Below, one piece after another: positions 25,503 through 33,543 of a stretch of 64,000 nt of DNA. The position numbers were made by a program, and so were the translations under genes. Position 1 is the first letter of the stretch, and every line of letters starts with the position of its first letter. A model generated the notes under the pieces. The model saw nothing but the letters and a program-made list of their open reading frames with translations, had not been told where the DNA came from and did not search any database. The DNA is from Planctomycetota bacterium (GTDB lineage Bacteria > Planctomycetota > Uabimicrobiia > Uabimicrobiales > Uabimicrobiaceae). The stretch is from NCBI GenBank assembly GCA_029260735.1, contig JAJDCR010000093.1, positions 62,001-126,000 of the forward strand, in the 5' to 3' direction.

Positions 25503-26738
25503 ATGGATAAAAATTTTATTTTTGAACGTCTTGCGGTTAGTATGGGATTTGTATCCAAGGAACAAGCTCAAGAAGGACATCAAATCTGTAAGGCTTTTCC
25601 ACAGATGACGTTAGATCTAATACTTAGAGAGAGAGGTTGGCTTACGGCAGAGCAATCAAAACTTGTTTTTGAGAGAGTTGATAAGGTTGTTGCAAAAATT
25701 GAAAATGAAAATGCTAACTTAATGCAATCTGATCTGGAAAATGAGCCTACTTCTGAAGAAAAATCGGAAGTTTCAGAAGAAGTTTTTCGTAAAGTAGAAA
25801 AAATGCAAGATCTTGGTACTATTCGAATGACAATGCCAAGTAAAAACACCTCCTCGCCTATCGCAGATGTTTCTCAAGAAGATACAAGTCTAGATATAGG
25901 AGCATTTCTTGAATCATGGGCGGCTGAAGAAGAACCTCCTTCTTTACCACCTCAGAAAGTGGAAGAGATTGATTCTTCCGATTCAGGAGATAGCTTAGAT
26001 ATAGACTCTCATACTCGAAAAAAACTGGAAGCAATGCAAGACTTTAACACGATGAGAATAGAGCCCACAAAAAAAACGGTTTCTCCATCTGTTGTTAAAC
26101 CAGTTTTATCTCAAGCTCCTAATACTCCAACAGAAGGTATTGTAATTGACTGGGAAGAAAATTTGGATGATACCCCGGACACCGTTTCTGAAGTAAACTC
26201 TTCTCCAGTTTCTCCGCCATCCTCCGAGATTTCGCCAGAGAATTCTGCTTACATGGACACGAACGTTCGCAAAAAACTAGAATCTATGCAGGATTTTAAC
26301 ACTATGAGAATACCCCCTTCTCAGCCAAATGATGCAACGAAAGAGATTCATAACAAAGTCCGTCGTGTGCAAAATTTACCCACTCAGAGAATTGAAATCT
26401 CTCGTAAGCCGACGAATCGTATTACCGACGAATTTGATATGCTAACATCAGAAGAGCAGCCTTTGTTGGAGGATATGCTTCTTGGCTCAGAGAGTGGAGA
26501 AGCTTTATATCTTGATATAGGAGAGGGCTCTCAAGAAGATACAGAACCAGGTGAGGTTGAAAAAATAGTAAAAAGGGTGGAATCTTTGTCTACCGAAGAA
26601 GTTGATAACACATTTCAGTCAGAAGGACTTCCTCGAGGTATTGTTAATAAAGATATCCAAGAGCAAGTCAAGAAAATACAAGATTTTTCGACCATACGTA
26701 TTTCGGTAGAAGATCTAAAAAAAAAAAATAATAAATGA
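25503..26738 (+). CDS. Scaffold-like protein with repeated Thr-containing motifs; possible N-terminal part of the downstream kinase
   Basis: The 411-residue acidic, low-complexity protein starts with one helical module ('FERLAVSMGFVSKEQAQEG', 'ILRERGWLTAEQ'), the kind found at the N-terminus of the 21160-22389 pseudokinase. After it come six spaced copies of a ~17-residue motif, near residues 94, 171, 255, 282, 352 and 385, typified by 'RKKLESMQDFNTMRI'. The spacers are rich in Ser, Pro, Glu and Asp and look disordered. The conserved Thr suggests a phosphorylation site. The stop codon lies 8 bases after a run of 12 A residues, and the kinase frame (+1) is open up to that run, so the two may form one 969-residue protein. 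Confidence 0.8.
   Translation: MDKNFIFERLAVSMGFVSKEQAQEGHQICKAFPQMTLDLILRERGWLTAEQSKLVFERVDKVVAKIENENANLMQSDLENEPTSEEKSEVSEEVFRKVEKMQDLGTIRMTMPSKNTSSPIADVSQEDTSLDIGAFLESWAAEEEPPSLPPQKVEEIDSSDSGDSLDIDSHTRKKLEAMQDFNTMRIEPTKKTVSPSVVKPVLSQAPNTPTEGIVIDWEENLDDTPDTVSEVNSSPVSPPSSEISPENSAYMDTNVRKKLESMQDFNTMRIPPSQPNDATKEIHNKVRRVQNLPTQRIEISRKPTNRITDEFDMLTSEEQPLLEDMLLGSESGEALYLDIGEGSQEDTEPGEVEKIVKRVESLSTEEVDNTFQSEGLPRGIVNKDIQEQVKKIQDFSTIRISVEDLKKKNNK
26717..26728 (+). other. A12 homopolymer: possible transcriptional slippage or frameshift site
   Basis: Twelve consecutive A residues lie eight bases before the stop of the upstream frame. Loss of one A (or gain of two) in the mRNA joins the upstream protein to the kinase frame, which stays open from here through the ATG at 26761. 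Runs of nine or more A are known slippage sites for bacterial RNA polymerase. A sequencing error in the homopolymer is the other explanation. Confidence 0.65.
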
Positions 26739-26760
26739 AAATACTTCCTTCAATGAAGGA

Positions 26761-28413
26761 ATGGATCTATCTTTAGAGAATAAGATAGATTCGCTTCCAC
26801 CTCTTGAAAATCTCAATGCGACTCAAGTGGACAATGATCTATTTTTAGAGAATAAGATAGATTCGCTTCCACCGCTTGAAAATCTCAATGCGACTCAAGT
26901 GGACAATGATCTATTTTTAGAGAATGATCTATCTTTAGAGAATGATCTATCTTTAGAGAATAAGATAGATTCGCTTCCACCTCTTGAAAATCTCAATGCG
27001 ACTCAAGTAGACAACGATATCCCTTCTGATTATGATATGACTCAGACAGATACGGATTCTCATGTCCACTCTTCTTTGATAGAAGAATCTGGTTCTCTCC
27101 CTCACAATCTAAAAGATTCTGATTTTGGAAACTATATTTTGTTAGAGGCTGTTGCTCAAGGTGGAATGGGTGTTGTTTACAAAGCCCAGAAAAAAGGGGA
27201 TTCTCAAATTGTCGCTTTAAAAGTAATGCGTCAGTTTGACCCTAATGATACTCAGCAACTTATTCGTTTTCAAAGAGAAATTGAATCTACCACGAAGTTA
27301 AATCATCCTAACATAGTATCTATTTATGATGCTGGAGAAGTTGAGGGTGTAGCCTACCTGACAATGTGCTATGTAGAAGGAAAAGGTCTTCTGAAGTATT
27401 GTCAAAAAAATAAATTGTCTCCTATGAAGGTGGCTCAGATTGTTGAAAAAATTGCTCGTGCTGTTCACTATGCTCATGAACATCGAATTATTCATCGGGA
27501 TCTAAAGCCAGACAATATTTTAGTTGATGAAGGAGGGGAACCCTATATCATGGACTTTGGTCTAGCAATAGATCTTAGTTTTAGTGGAAAGTTGACTCAA
27601 AGTGGGATTGCTGTGGGAACTCCTTATTATATGTCTCCAGAGCAAGCTTTAGCCAATCGTAAAAAAATAGGACCAGCAACAGACATATATGCATTAGGAG
27701 TAATCCTTTATGAACTTTTGAGTGGGAAAGTTCCTTTTCAAGCAGATAGCTTAGAAGATTTATATAACAAAATCGTTTATGCTGAGCCTGAAAGTATCAG
27801 ACTTACTCAACCAAACGTTCCTCTTTCTTTAGAAAGAGTCACTTTTAAATCTATTGGAAAAGAGCCAAAAGACCGTTACCTTTCTGCAAAAACTCTTGCT
27901 AATGATTTAAAAAAGTGCCAAGAAGGCAAGAAAGTTCGTGTTCGGGTATCCCCTCGTTCTCAACAAGTTTGGCGTAAGCTTGTCCAACATAAAAAACTTA
28001 TTTTCTCTTCTATTTGTTTTGTTTATTTTACGATAGCCTTGTCTTGGTTTTTGACGACAAGTTCTCTTTCTCCAGAAGAAGAACAAGAGATGCTCATTGA
28101 AAATCATTTTAAAATAATGTATCAATTACAGCAAAGTCAACGCTATAAAGATCTAAAAGAATCGGCAACTAAAATTCTCCAAGCTTATCCTGATTTACCT
28201 CAAGCTCTTCCAGCATATGGCTATTTGGGAGGAAGTTTATTTAAACTGAACGAATACCAAAAATCTCTCCAAGCCTATGTAACATTTTACTGGAATACTC
28301 AGAAAAAAAGTGAAGAAAAGTGGGCACTAAAAGGTATTAAAAATTGTTTTTTGGCTCTACAAAGATATGACCATATGAGGAAAGTTGAAAAACTTTTACG
28401 AGAAAACTATTAA
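26761..28413 (+). CDS. Transmembrane Ser/Thr protein kinase with TPR-like C-terminus
   Basis: The 550-residue protein opens with a repeated linker (three 24-residue units ending 'NATQVDND'), then a complete Hanks-type kinase domain (about 123-390): glycine loop 'AQGGMGVVYKA', Lys154 in 'ALKV', 'HRDLKPDN' with Asp247, DFG at Asp265, 'GTPYYMSPEQ'. A single membrane segment near 411-432 is followed by about 110 residues with a TPR-like pattern outside. All catalytic residues are present, so it should phosphorylate Ser/Thr on partners. The ATG has GAAGGA directly abutting it with no spacer, which makes independent initiation doubtful and supports fusion to the upstream frame. Confidence 0.9.
   Translation: MDLSLENKIDSLPPLENLNATQVDNDLFLENKIDSLPPLENLNATQVDNDLFLENDLSLENDLSLENKIDSLPPLENLNATQVDNDIPSDYDMTQTDTDSHVHSSLIEESGSLPHNLKDSDFGNYILLEAVAQGGMGVVYKAQKKGDSQIVALKVMRQFDPNDTQQLIRFQREIESTTKLNHPNIVSIYDAGEVEGVAYLTMCYVEGKGLLKYCQKNKLSPMKVAQIVEKIARAVHYAHEHRIIHRDLKPDNILVDEGGEPYIMDFGLAIDLSFSGKLTQSGIAVGTPYYMSPEQALANRKKIGPATDIYALGVILYELLSGKVPFQADSLEDLYNKIVYAEPESIRLTQPNVPLSLERVTFKSIGKEPKDRYLSAKTLANDLKKCQEGKKVRVRVSPRSQQVWRKLVQHKKLIFSSICFVYFTIALSWFLTTSSLSPEEEQEMLIENHFKIMYQLQQSQRYKDLKESATKILQAYPDLPQALPAYGYLGGSLFKLNEYQKSLQAYVTFYWNTQKKSEEKWALKGIKNCFLALQRYDHMRKVEKLLRENY
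26767..27018 (+). repeat. In-frame tandem repeat (three 72-bp units plus two 18-bp partial units)
   Basis: Units at 26767-26838, 26839-26910 and 26947-27018 differ by only a few bases. Between the second and third are two 18-bp copies of the unit's first part. They encode 24-residue units containing 'ENKIDSLPPLENLNATQVD'. The near-identity of the DNA shows recent duplication, so copy number may vary between strains. Confidence 0.95.
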
Positions 28414-28422
28414 GGATAGAAA

Positions 28423-29781
28423 GTGGCTCAAGTTTTTAGAAATCTCAGTTTTGTTTTACTTACTCTATACTTGCTAATTGGTTGTGGAGATAAAAAGGGG
28501 CTCGAGAAAACACATTCCGATCCTTCGGGTAATTTATTGGAAAAAACGCGTCATTTAGAAGCTTGGGGTTTAAAAACAGAAGCTCTTCGCTTTTATCAAC
28601 ATTTGGCTTTCTCTGATTTTCCCTCCGATGTGCGAGGAAAAGCTTTGGAAAATTGGATTTCTTTACTTGAAAAAGAAAATCAAACTTCCACTTGGGTGAA
28701 AATGAAGACCGAACTACTGGAAGCTATCCCCGAGAAAAATGCGTTTATTTGGAATAAACTCTTTTCTTATTATATGAATGAGTGGCAATGGAAACTTGCT
28801 TTCGAAGCTTTAAAAAAAATCGAAGAGAAGGAGCTTCTTGACTCTACGCAAAAGAAAGAATATAGATATTTAGATGAGCTCCAAAAAAGAACTTTGCTAT
28901 GGTCAGAAACTTTTGATCAACTAAGCCCCGCTTGGTGTTTAGCGAGTCCTTATCTCTATAAGTTAGATTCTTTGAAGAGAGTTCTCAAAGTGAACAATAT
29001 TAGTCCTAGCTGGTATCATGCAGGATATCATTTTCATTGGACTGGGAAGGATACTTTGTTTGCTTTTGATATTGTTATTCATGATATGGAAATGGACGCA
29101 GAGATTAATTTTGGATTGTTTCAGGATCCAGGCACTAAGTTGCAGGACTATCTAGGGATTCAATTTCTTTTGCGAGGAGAACCAGAAAAACCATTGCGTC
29201 GCCTGGCTTTTAGAGGAGTAAATGCACAAGAAATTAGTTCTCCTAAAGAACAAGGGGAAGCAGAGTTTCGCTTAGAAGTATGGTATCATGTTACTTTTGA
29301 TTATCTTCCTTCGAAAAAGCAAACTAGGCTGGTGGTTCGAGAAAAAGAAAGTGGAGAAAAAGTTTTTCAATCCACTTTGTCTTTGGGAACGTTTTTTACT
29401 CCTGGAGATTATTTTTTTGGTTTTTATAACCACTTTTCTTTTTCTCATTCTCGCTATCAAGGAACAGCTTCGGCAGATAATCTGAGTCTTTACTCAAAAC
29501 CTGGGGATATAAAAGAAGCGGAAAACTCACTGTCGTTACAAAAAATGTATCAAGTTAATTTACGTGCGACTCAGGAAAAGCACCAAGAGGTGAAAGAGTT
29601 TTATAGACGAATGGAATTGCCTTACTGGCAGGTTTTGGAAATCCGAGCGATGAATCACTTTCATCACAATGAGATTCCCAGTTATTTAAGAGATCTTAAT
29701 AAACTCATTAAAAGTTATCCTGATCATCCAAATGCTGCTTATTTTCGGAATGAGATTGTCCAATGGGAAAAAAATCGTTGA
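28423..29781 (+). CDS. Lipoprotein with TPR-like and LamG/concanavalin-like region
   Basis: The 452-residue protein starts at GTG, six bases after AAGGA, and has a lipoprotein signal with lipobox 'LLIGC' near residue 21. Residues 40-160 are helical with a TPR-like pattern. Residues about 165-370 are beta-rich, with 'WYHAGYHFHWTGKDTLFAFDIV', 'LEVWYHVTFDYL' and 'GTASADNLSLY', as in LamG or DUF1080-type jelly rolls. The C-terminus is helical again. It lies 9 nt after the kinase gene, so it may be the envelope-side sensor or partner of that kinase; this is inferred from position. Confidence 0.75.
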   Translation: MAQVFRNLSFVLLTLYLLIGCGDKKGLEKTHSDPSGNLLEKTRHLEAWGLKTEALRFYQHLAFSDFPSDVRGKALENWISLLEKENQTSTWVKMKTELLEAIPEKNAFIWNKLFSYYMNEWQWKLAFEALKKIEEKELLDSTQKKEYRYLDELQKRTLLWSETFDQLSPAWCLASPYLYKLDSLKRVLKVNNISPSWYHAGYHFHWTGKDTLFAFDIVIHDMEMDAEINFGLFQDPGTKLQDYLGIQFLLRGEPEKPLRRLAFRGVNAQEISSPKEQGEAEFRLEVWYHVTFDYLPSKKQTRLVVREKESGEKVFQSTLSLGTFFTPGDYFFGFYNHFSFSHSRYQGTASADNLSLYSKPGDIKEAENSLSLQKMYQVNLRATQEKHQEVKEFYRRMELPYWQVLEIRAMNHFHHNEIPSYLRDLNKLIKSYPDHPNAAYFRNEIVQWEKNR

Positions 29782-31466
29782 ATCCACTTCTTGAAAAAAA
29801 ACAAAAAGAAGATTGGAGAACTTCTCTCTTGCATTTGGTGGAGAACCTTCCGAGTGATATTTCCACGAAAAAGCTTTGGCAGGAGATCTTTCATTTATAT
29901 AAAACTCAAGGTTTATCACATCTCCAGAAATTACTTGAATTTCCCAAACAGCAAAAAGCACTTCTCCAAATTCTCGAAGCGATTAACTCAGAAAAAAATC
30001 TTGAAAAACTCCTCCAGCTAATACTCGACACTGCTATTCAATTAATCCGGGCAGAGAGAGGTTTTTTACTCGTAAAAAAGATGAAGATGGCTCGTAATTT
30101 TGACCAGGAAGATATTTCTGAAGAACACAAGATTAGTCAAAAAATTGCTGATTCTGTCTTGGAAACAGGAATGGGATTACGAACAAACAATGCCCAAATG
30201 GATCAGCGTGTTTCCCTTTATAGCTCCGTTCAAGAATTCCAATTACTTTCTATTCTCTGTTACCCCTTAATGGTAAAAGGGAAAACAGTCGGAGTAATTT
30301 ATTTAGATAATCGTTTAGTGGAAGGGCATTTTTCTCAGGAAGACTTCGATCTTTTTGCTTTGTTTGCGGAGCAGGCGGCTATTGCTATTGAAAATGCCCG
30401 ACTTCATAATAAACTTACCCGCAAAGCAAAAAAAATAAGCAATGATAATGAGTTCTTACGCACTCAAGTTGACCTCCAAAGCAAAGAAATGGAAATTTTG
30501 CGTTGCTCCTTAGATTGGAAAAACTCTTCTTACAAGTACTCTGAAATGTACTCTAAAAGCGAATCGATGCAGCAAGTTTTTGACCTTATTGAAAAAATAA
30601 AAGACACTCAGTTTCCCATTTTAATCCAAGGAGAAAGTGGAACTGGAAAAGAACTTATTGCTCAGGCTGTTCATTTTATGGGGAAATATGCCCCGCAAAA
30701 ATTTGTTAGCGAAAACTGCGCTGCTATTTCTGAAAGTATTTTTGAGGCAGAATTGTTTGGCTATGAAAAAGGAGCTTTTACCGGAGCAAATCAGATAAAA
30801 AAAGGACTTTTTGAGGAAGCAGAAGGAGGAACTCTCTTTTTAGATGAAGTGGGAGAGTTACCTTTGCTCGTGCAAAAGAAACTCTTGCGAACTCTTGCCG
30901 AAAAAACGATACGTCGAGTAGGAGGGCGAGAAACGATACCAATAAATGTCCGTATCGTTACAGCAACCAATCGCAATCTTCAAGAGATGGTAAATGATGG
31001 CGAGTTTAGAGAAGATCTTTTCTATCGCCTTAATATGGTTTCTATTGAATTACCCCCTCTACGAGAGAGAAAAGAGGATATTCCTCTCTTAATTGAGCAT
31101 TTTTTGGGAGAAATTTCCCAACTAACAGGCGAAAAGGTAAAAAGAGCCTCCCCTGAGTTGATGGCTGTTTTATTGAGCTATAATTGGCCAGGAAATATCA
31201 GGCAGTTGCAAAATGAGATCTATCGTTTAGCAATTCTCTGTGAAAAAGAACTGCTCTCTGGGCAACTCTCTCCTGAAGTTAAGGGACAAAAAAAAATTTC
31301 TCGAAAAGTGAAAAATTTGCCTGACCTGATTAATCAAGTGGAGAAAGACGAGATTGCTAAAGCCCTTTCTCTTTCTGATAATAACAAATCAAAGGCAGCG
31401 CAGCTATTAGGATTAACTCGCTTTAGTTTGCAGAGGAAAATGGAGAAGCATGGGATTGAAGTTTAG
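29763..31466 (+). CDS. Sigma-54-dependent transcriptional activator with GAF domain
   Basis: The 567-residue protein has an N-terminal helical region, a GAF domain (about 75-225), a short coiled coil, a sigma-54 AAA+ domain (about 255-490) with Walker A 'GESGTGKE' (290-297), the sigma-54 contact loop 'GAFTGA' (337-342), 'GGTLFLDEVGEL' and 'LNMVSIELPPLRERKEDI', and a C-terminal Fis-type HTH ('NKSKAAQLLGLTRFSLQRKM'). It should open sigma-54 promoters in response to a ligand or a phosphorylation cue. There is no receiver domain. It overlaps the lipoprotein gene by 19 nt, so it belongs to the kinase operon. GAF-AAA-Fis regulators next to Ser/Thr kinases are known from myxobacteria. Confidence 0.95.
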   Translation: MGKKSLNPLLEKKQKEDWRTSLLHLVENLPSDISTKKLWQEIFHLYKTQGLSHLQKLLEFPKQQKALLQILEAINSEKNLEKLLQLILDTAIQLIRAERGFLLVKKMKMARNFDQEDISEEHKISQKIADSVLETGMGLRTNNAQMDQRVSLYSSVQEFQLLSILCYPLMVKGKTVGVIYLDNRLVEGHFSQEDFDLFALFAEQAAIAIENARLHNKLTRKAKKISNDNEFLRTQVDLQSKEMEILRCSLDWKNSSYKYSEMYSKSESMQQVFDLIEKIKDTQFPILIQGESGTGKELIAQAVHFMGKYAPQKFVSENCAAISESIFEAELFGYEKGAFTGANQIKKGLFEEAEGGTLFLDEVGELPLLVQKKLLRTLAEKTIRRVGGRETIPINVRIVTATNRNLQEMVNDGEFREDLFYRLNMVSIELPPLRERKEDIPLLIEHFLGEISQLTGEKVKRASPELMAVLLSYNWPGNIRQLQNEIYRLAILCEKELLSGQLSPEVKGQKKISRKVKNLPDLINQVEKDEIAKALSLSDNNKSKAAQLLGLTRFSLQRKMEKHGIEV

Positions 31467-32351
31467 TTATTTTCTATTTGTTAAGTAAACTCCTGTACTC
31501 ACTAAAACCAGGCCGATCAACAGAGAATAAGTTAAATTCTCTTTCAGAATCACTGCTGCCATAAGAATCGCACTAATGGGGACAAAATTAATAAAGAGCC
31601 CTGCTTTTGTGGGGCCAATTTGCTGAATCCCTTCATAATACCAGACAAAGCCTAAAAATGTTCCACAAATTCCCAAGAAAAACAAACTGAGCCAAGCTTT
31701 TCCTGAATAGGCAAAAGCATTGTAAGCCATGCCTTCGCAAAGGGCTGGAATTAGTAATGCTAAGGTTCCGATGAGAGTAGAATAAGTTACGGATGTTAAA
31801 GGAGAAAAACTTTTCATGGCAGTTTTCCCCATGAGAGAGTAAGCCACCCAGCTTGCCACGCAACCAAAAATATACAAGTCTCCTATACTTATTCCCGACT
31901 GCCCCAAGCTAGCAAAATCCCCTTTCGTAATGACGATTAAGGCCCCACCTACCGACAAGAGAATCCCCAATATTTTTTGTAGCCCCAAATGTTCTCGAAA
32001 AATAAGGGCCGAAAAAAGAGCAATAAAGATAGGATTATTTGCAATAATAACAGAAGCTCGGCCTGCCTCAATTAACTTGAGCCCTTTAAAGAAAAGAACA
32101 TTGTAAGCAAAAACTCCCGTTAACCCTAAAAAAATAAGAGGAAGCCATTGAGTTTTTGAGACAGGAGGAAATTTTTTTTCAACTCTCAAGAGAGCAAATA
32201 ACAAAAAGATAGAAGCAATGGCAAAACGAAGAAAAGCTCCTGAAAAAGGCCCTACTTCTTGAGCAGCAATACGAGCGGCAATGAAAGTGCCTCCCCAGAA
32301 AATAGCCATAAGTAAGAGCTTAGTGTAGACCATAAAAAGCGGGTTTAGCAT
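31467..32351 (-). CDS. DMT-superfamily transporter (EamA family)
   Basis: The protein has ten hydrophobic segments in two EamA repeats, with 'IFWGGTFIAARIAA' in the first helix, 'NVLFFKGLKLIEAGRASVIIANNPIFIAL' and, in the second half, 'YYEGIQQIGPTKAGLFINFVPISA'. It is an inner-membrane exporter or permease of metabolites with unknown substrate. The start is uncertain: the longest frame begins at a TTG (32408), and ATG codons at 32351 and 32333 are alternatives, none with a good ribosome-binding site. The gene converges on the sigma-54 activator with no gap between stops. Confidence 0.9.
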   Translation of the reverse strand: MLNPLFMVYTKLLLMAIFWGGTFIAARIAAQEVGPFSGAFLRFAIASIFLLFALLRVEKKFPPVSKTQWLPLIFLGLTGVFAYNVLFFKGLKLIEAGRASVIIANNPIFIALFSALIFREHLGLQKILGILLSVGGALIVITKGDFASLGQSGISIGDLYIFGCVASWVAYSLMGKTAMKSFSPLTSVTYSTLIGTLALLIPALCEGMAYNAFAYSGKAWLSLFFLGICGTFLGFVWYYEGIQQIGPTKAGLFINFVPISAILMAAVILKENLTYSLLIGLVLVSTGVYLTNRK

Positions 32352-32493
32352 AGGTGTGTCCAAGATATTGTGTTGTTCTTTTTTGCCATAGAAAGAATTT
32401 TTTGACAACTTTATAAAAGGAGCTAGGTTTTATTAGGGAGTGTCCTCATTGAAAATTTTGTTTTTTCAATTTTTCGATTTTGGATTTCACCCG

Positions 32494-32606
32494 TAAGGGC
32501 GTGTTCTCATTCAGCCCACTACGTGACATAATTATTACCAGAATAAAAAGCTATATCTCTAGTTACCCAAAACAATGTAAAAAAGCTGAATGAGGACACG
32601 CCCTAA
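32494..32606. mobile_element. MITE-like element with 19-bp terminal inverted repeats and TAA flanks
   Basis: GGGCGTGTTCTCATTCAGC (32497-32515) and its inverse (32585-32603) differ at one base and enclose 69 bp with no coding capacity. TAA flanks both ends (32494-32496 and 32604-32606), consistent with a target duplication as made by IS630/Tc1- or IS5-type transposases. A partial third copy of the end ('gagtgtcctcattg') lies at about 32441. No transposase is in the window. Confidence 0.65.
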
Positions 32607-32633
32607 ATCATAGCGAAAAAAAGGAAAAAAGCA

Positions 32634-33410
32634 ATGTCATTTGAAATTCATAGTGAAAAAAAGATAGAGGTGCAACCTCCTTTTCAAAAGGATATGCGCC
32701 CTGCCAAACACAAAGCGAATGTTTTTCTAGTGGAAGTACAAGCAAACGTGCCTTGTCCCATTATTCTATGCAGCGATTTGCACACCAATGCAAAAGACTT
32801 AATTGAAAGGCTAGGAAGAAAATTACCCGAACCCAAGGAGTGGACTTTCCTGAGTGCCGGAGATATGTCGGGAACAGGTATTTTAGGAGGAAACGGCTAC
32901 TCCGAAGAAGCTATCCGTTCTGCCCTGGAAACCTTCCGCCGAGTTTATTTTGTCGAAGGAAATCATGATCTAGAATCTTCCTATTCCCGAGGGTTTCGTA
33001 ACGAAGATGGTAGTCATTGTCACGTTTCTGGACGCGTTCAAGAAGTAGAAAACCTAGGATGGATCACCGGCATAGATGGAGTGATTTCCAGTAAAAAGAA
33101 AAATCAACGCCGTAGAAAATCAGACTACCTAAGTACTTTAGGAAGACTGACCAAAGGAACGACCATTGATTGGCTCCTAACCCATGATATTCCTCTTATC
33201 GAAGAAATCACTGACTCTGCAATTGGACATAGAGAACTCAGAGATCTAGTTGTGGAAGAAAAAGTCCAACACCACCTTTTTGGTCACCACTGTTTCTCTT
33301 GGTGGCAGGGAAAGATCGAAGAAACTCGCTTTATCAATGTCGACAGCCGAATAGTCTTTCTTTCTCAGGAACCTTTGGGGCTATTTAGTGACTCTATGTA
33401 TGATATTTGA
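32634..33410 (+). CDS. Calcineurin-like metallophosphoesterase
   Basis: The 258-residue protein has all blocks of the metallophosphoesterase fold: Asp48-x-His50 ('CSDLH'), Gly76-Asp77 ('AGDMSG'), 'GNHD' at 109-112, His184 in 'LLTHDIP' and 'FGHH' at 217-220. It should hydrolyse a phosphomono- or diester with a two-metal centre in the cytoplasm; the substrate cannot be inferred. The start ATG is preceded by an AAGGAAAAAAGCA stretch. The first ~40 residues are an extension before the core fold. It has its own terminator and is isolated by a MITE-like element upstream. Confidence 0.9.
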   Translation: MSFEIHSEKKIEVQPPFQKDMRPAKHKANVFLVEVQANVPCPIILCSDLHTNAKDLIERLGRKLPEPKEWTFLSAGDMSGTGILGGNGYSEEAIRSALETFRRVYFVEGNHDLESSYSRGFRNEDGSHCHVSGRVQEVENLGWITGIDGVISSKKKNQRRRKSDYLSTLGRLTKGTTIDWLLTHDIPLIEEITDSAIGHRELRDLVVEEKVQHHLFGHHCFSWWQGKIEETRFINVDSRIVFLSQEPLGLFSDSMYDI

Positions 33411-33417
33411 TTAGGAT

Positions 33418-33450
33418 GAGGGAATAGACAAATGACTTCCCTCTTGTTTT
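33418..33450 (+). terminator. Probable terminator after the phosphoesterase gene
   Basis: GAGGGAA (33418-33424) pairs with TTCCCTC (33437-33443), followed by TTGTTTT. Confidence 0.6.
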
Positions 33451-33464
33451 ATTTCATGAAAAAA

Positions 33465-33539
33465 TGTAGGGACACCCCTTGTTTGTGGTTGTCCGTTGCG
33501 CTAGCCAGATACGAGAGATTTTAGAAACTGCTTTTACTC
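33465..33539. repeat. Dispersed repeat-like intergenic sequence
   Basis: The stretch 'gtagggacaccccttg' with the partly inverse 'ggttgtcc' resembles the 'GTAGGGGC...CTTGTGGT' class of dispersed intergenic repeats seen in many bacteria. No second copy lies in the window. It fills the gap between the phosphoesterase and the convergent exported-protein gene. Confidence 0.35.
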
Positions 33540-33543
33540 CTCG

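Noticed and set aside
26767..27018. CRISPR-like array
   Set aside because: The units are contiguous 72-bp coding repeats without unique spacers.
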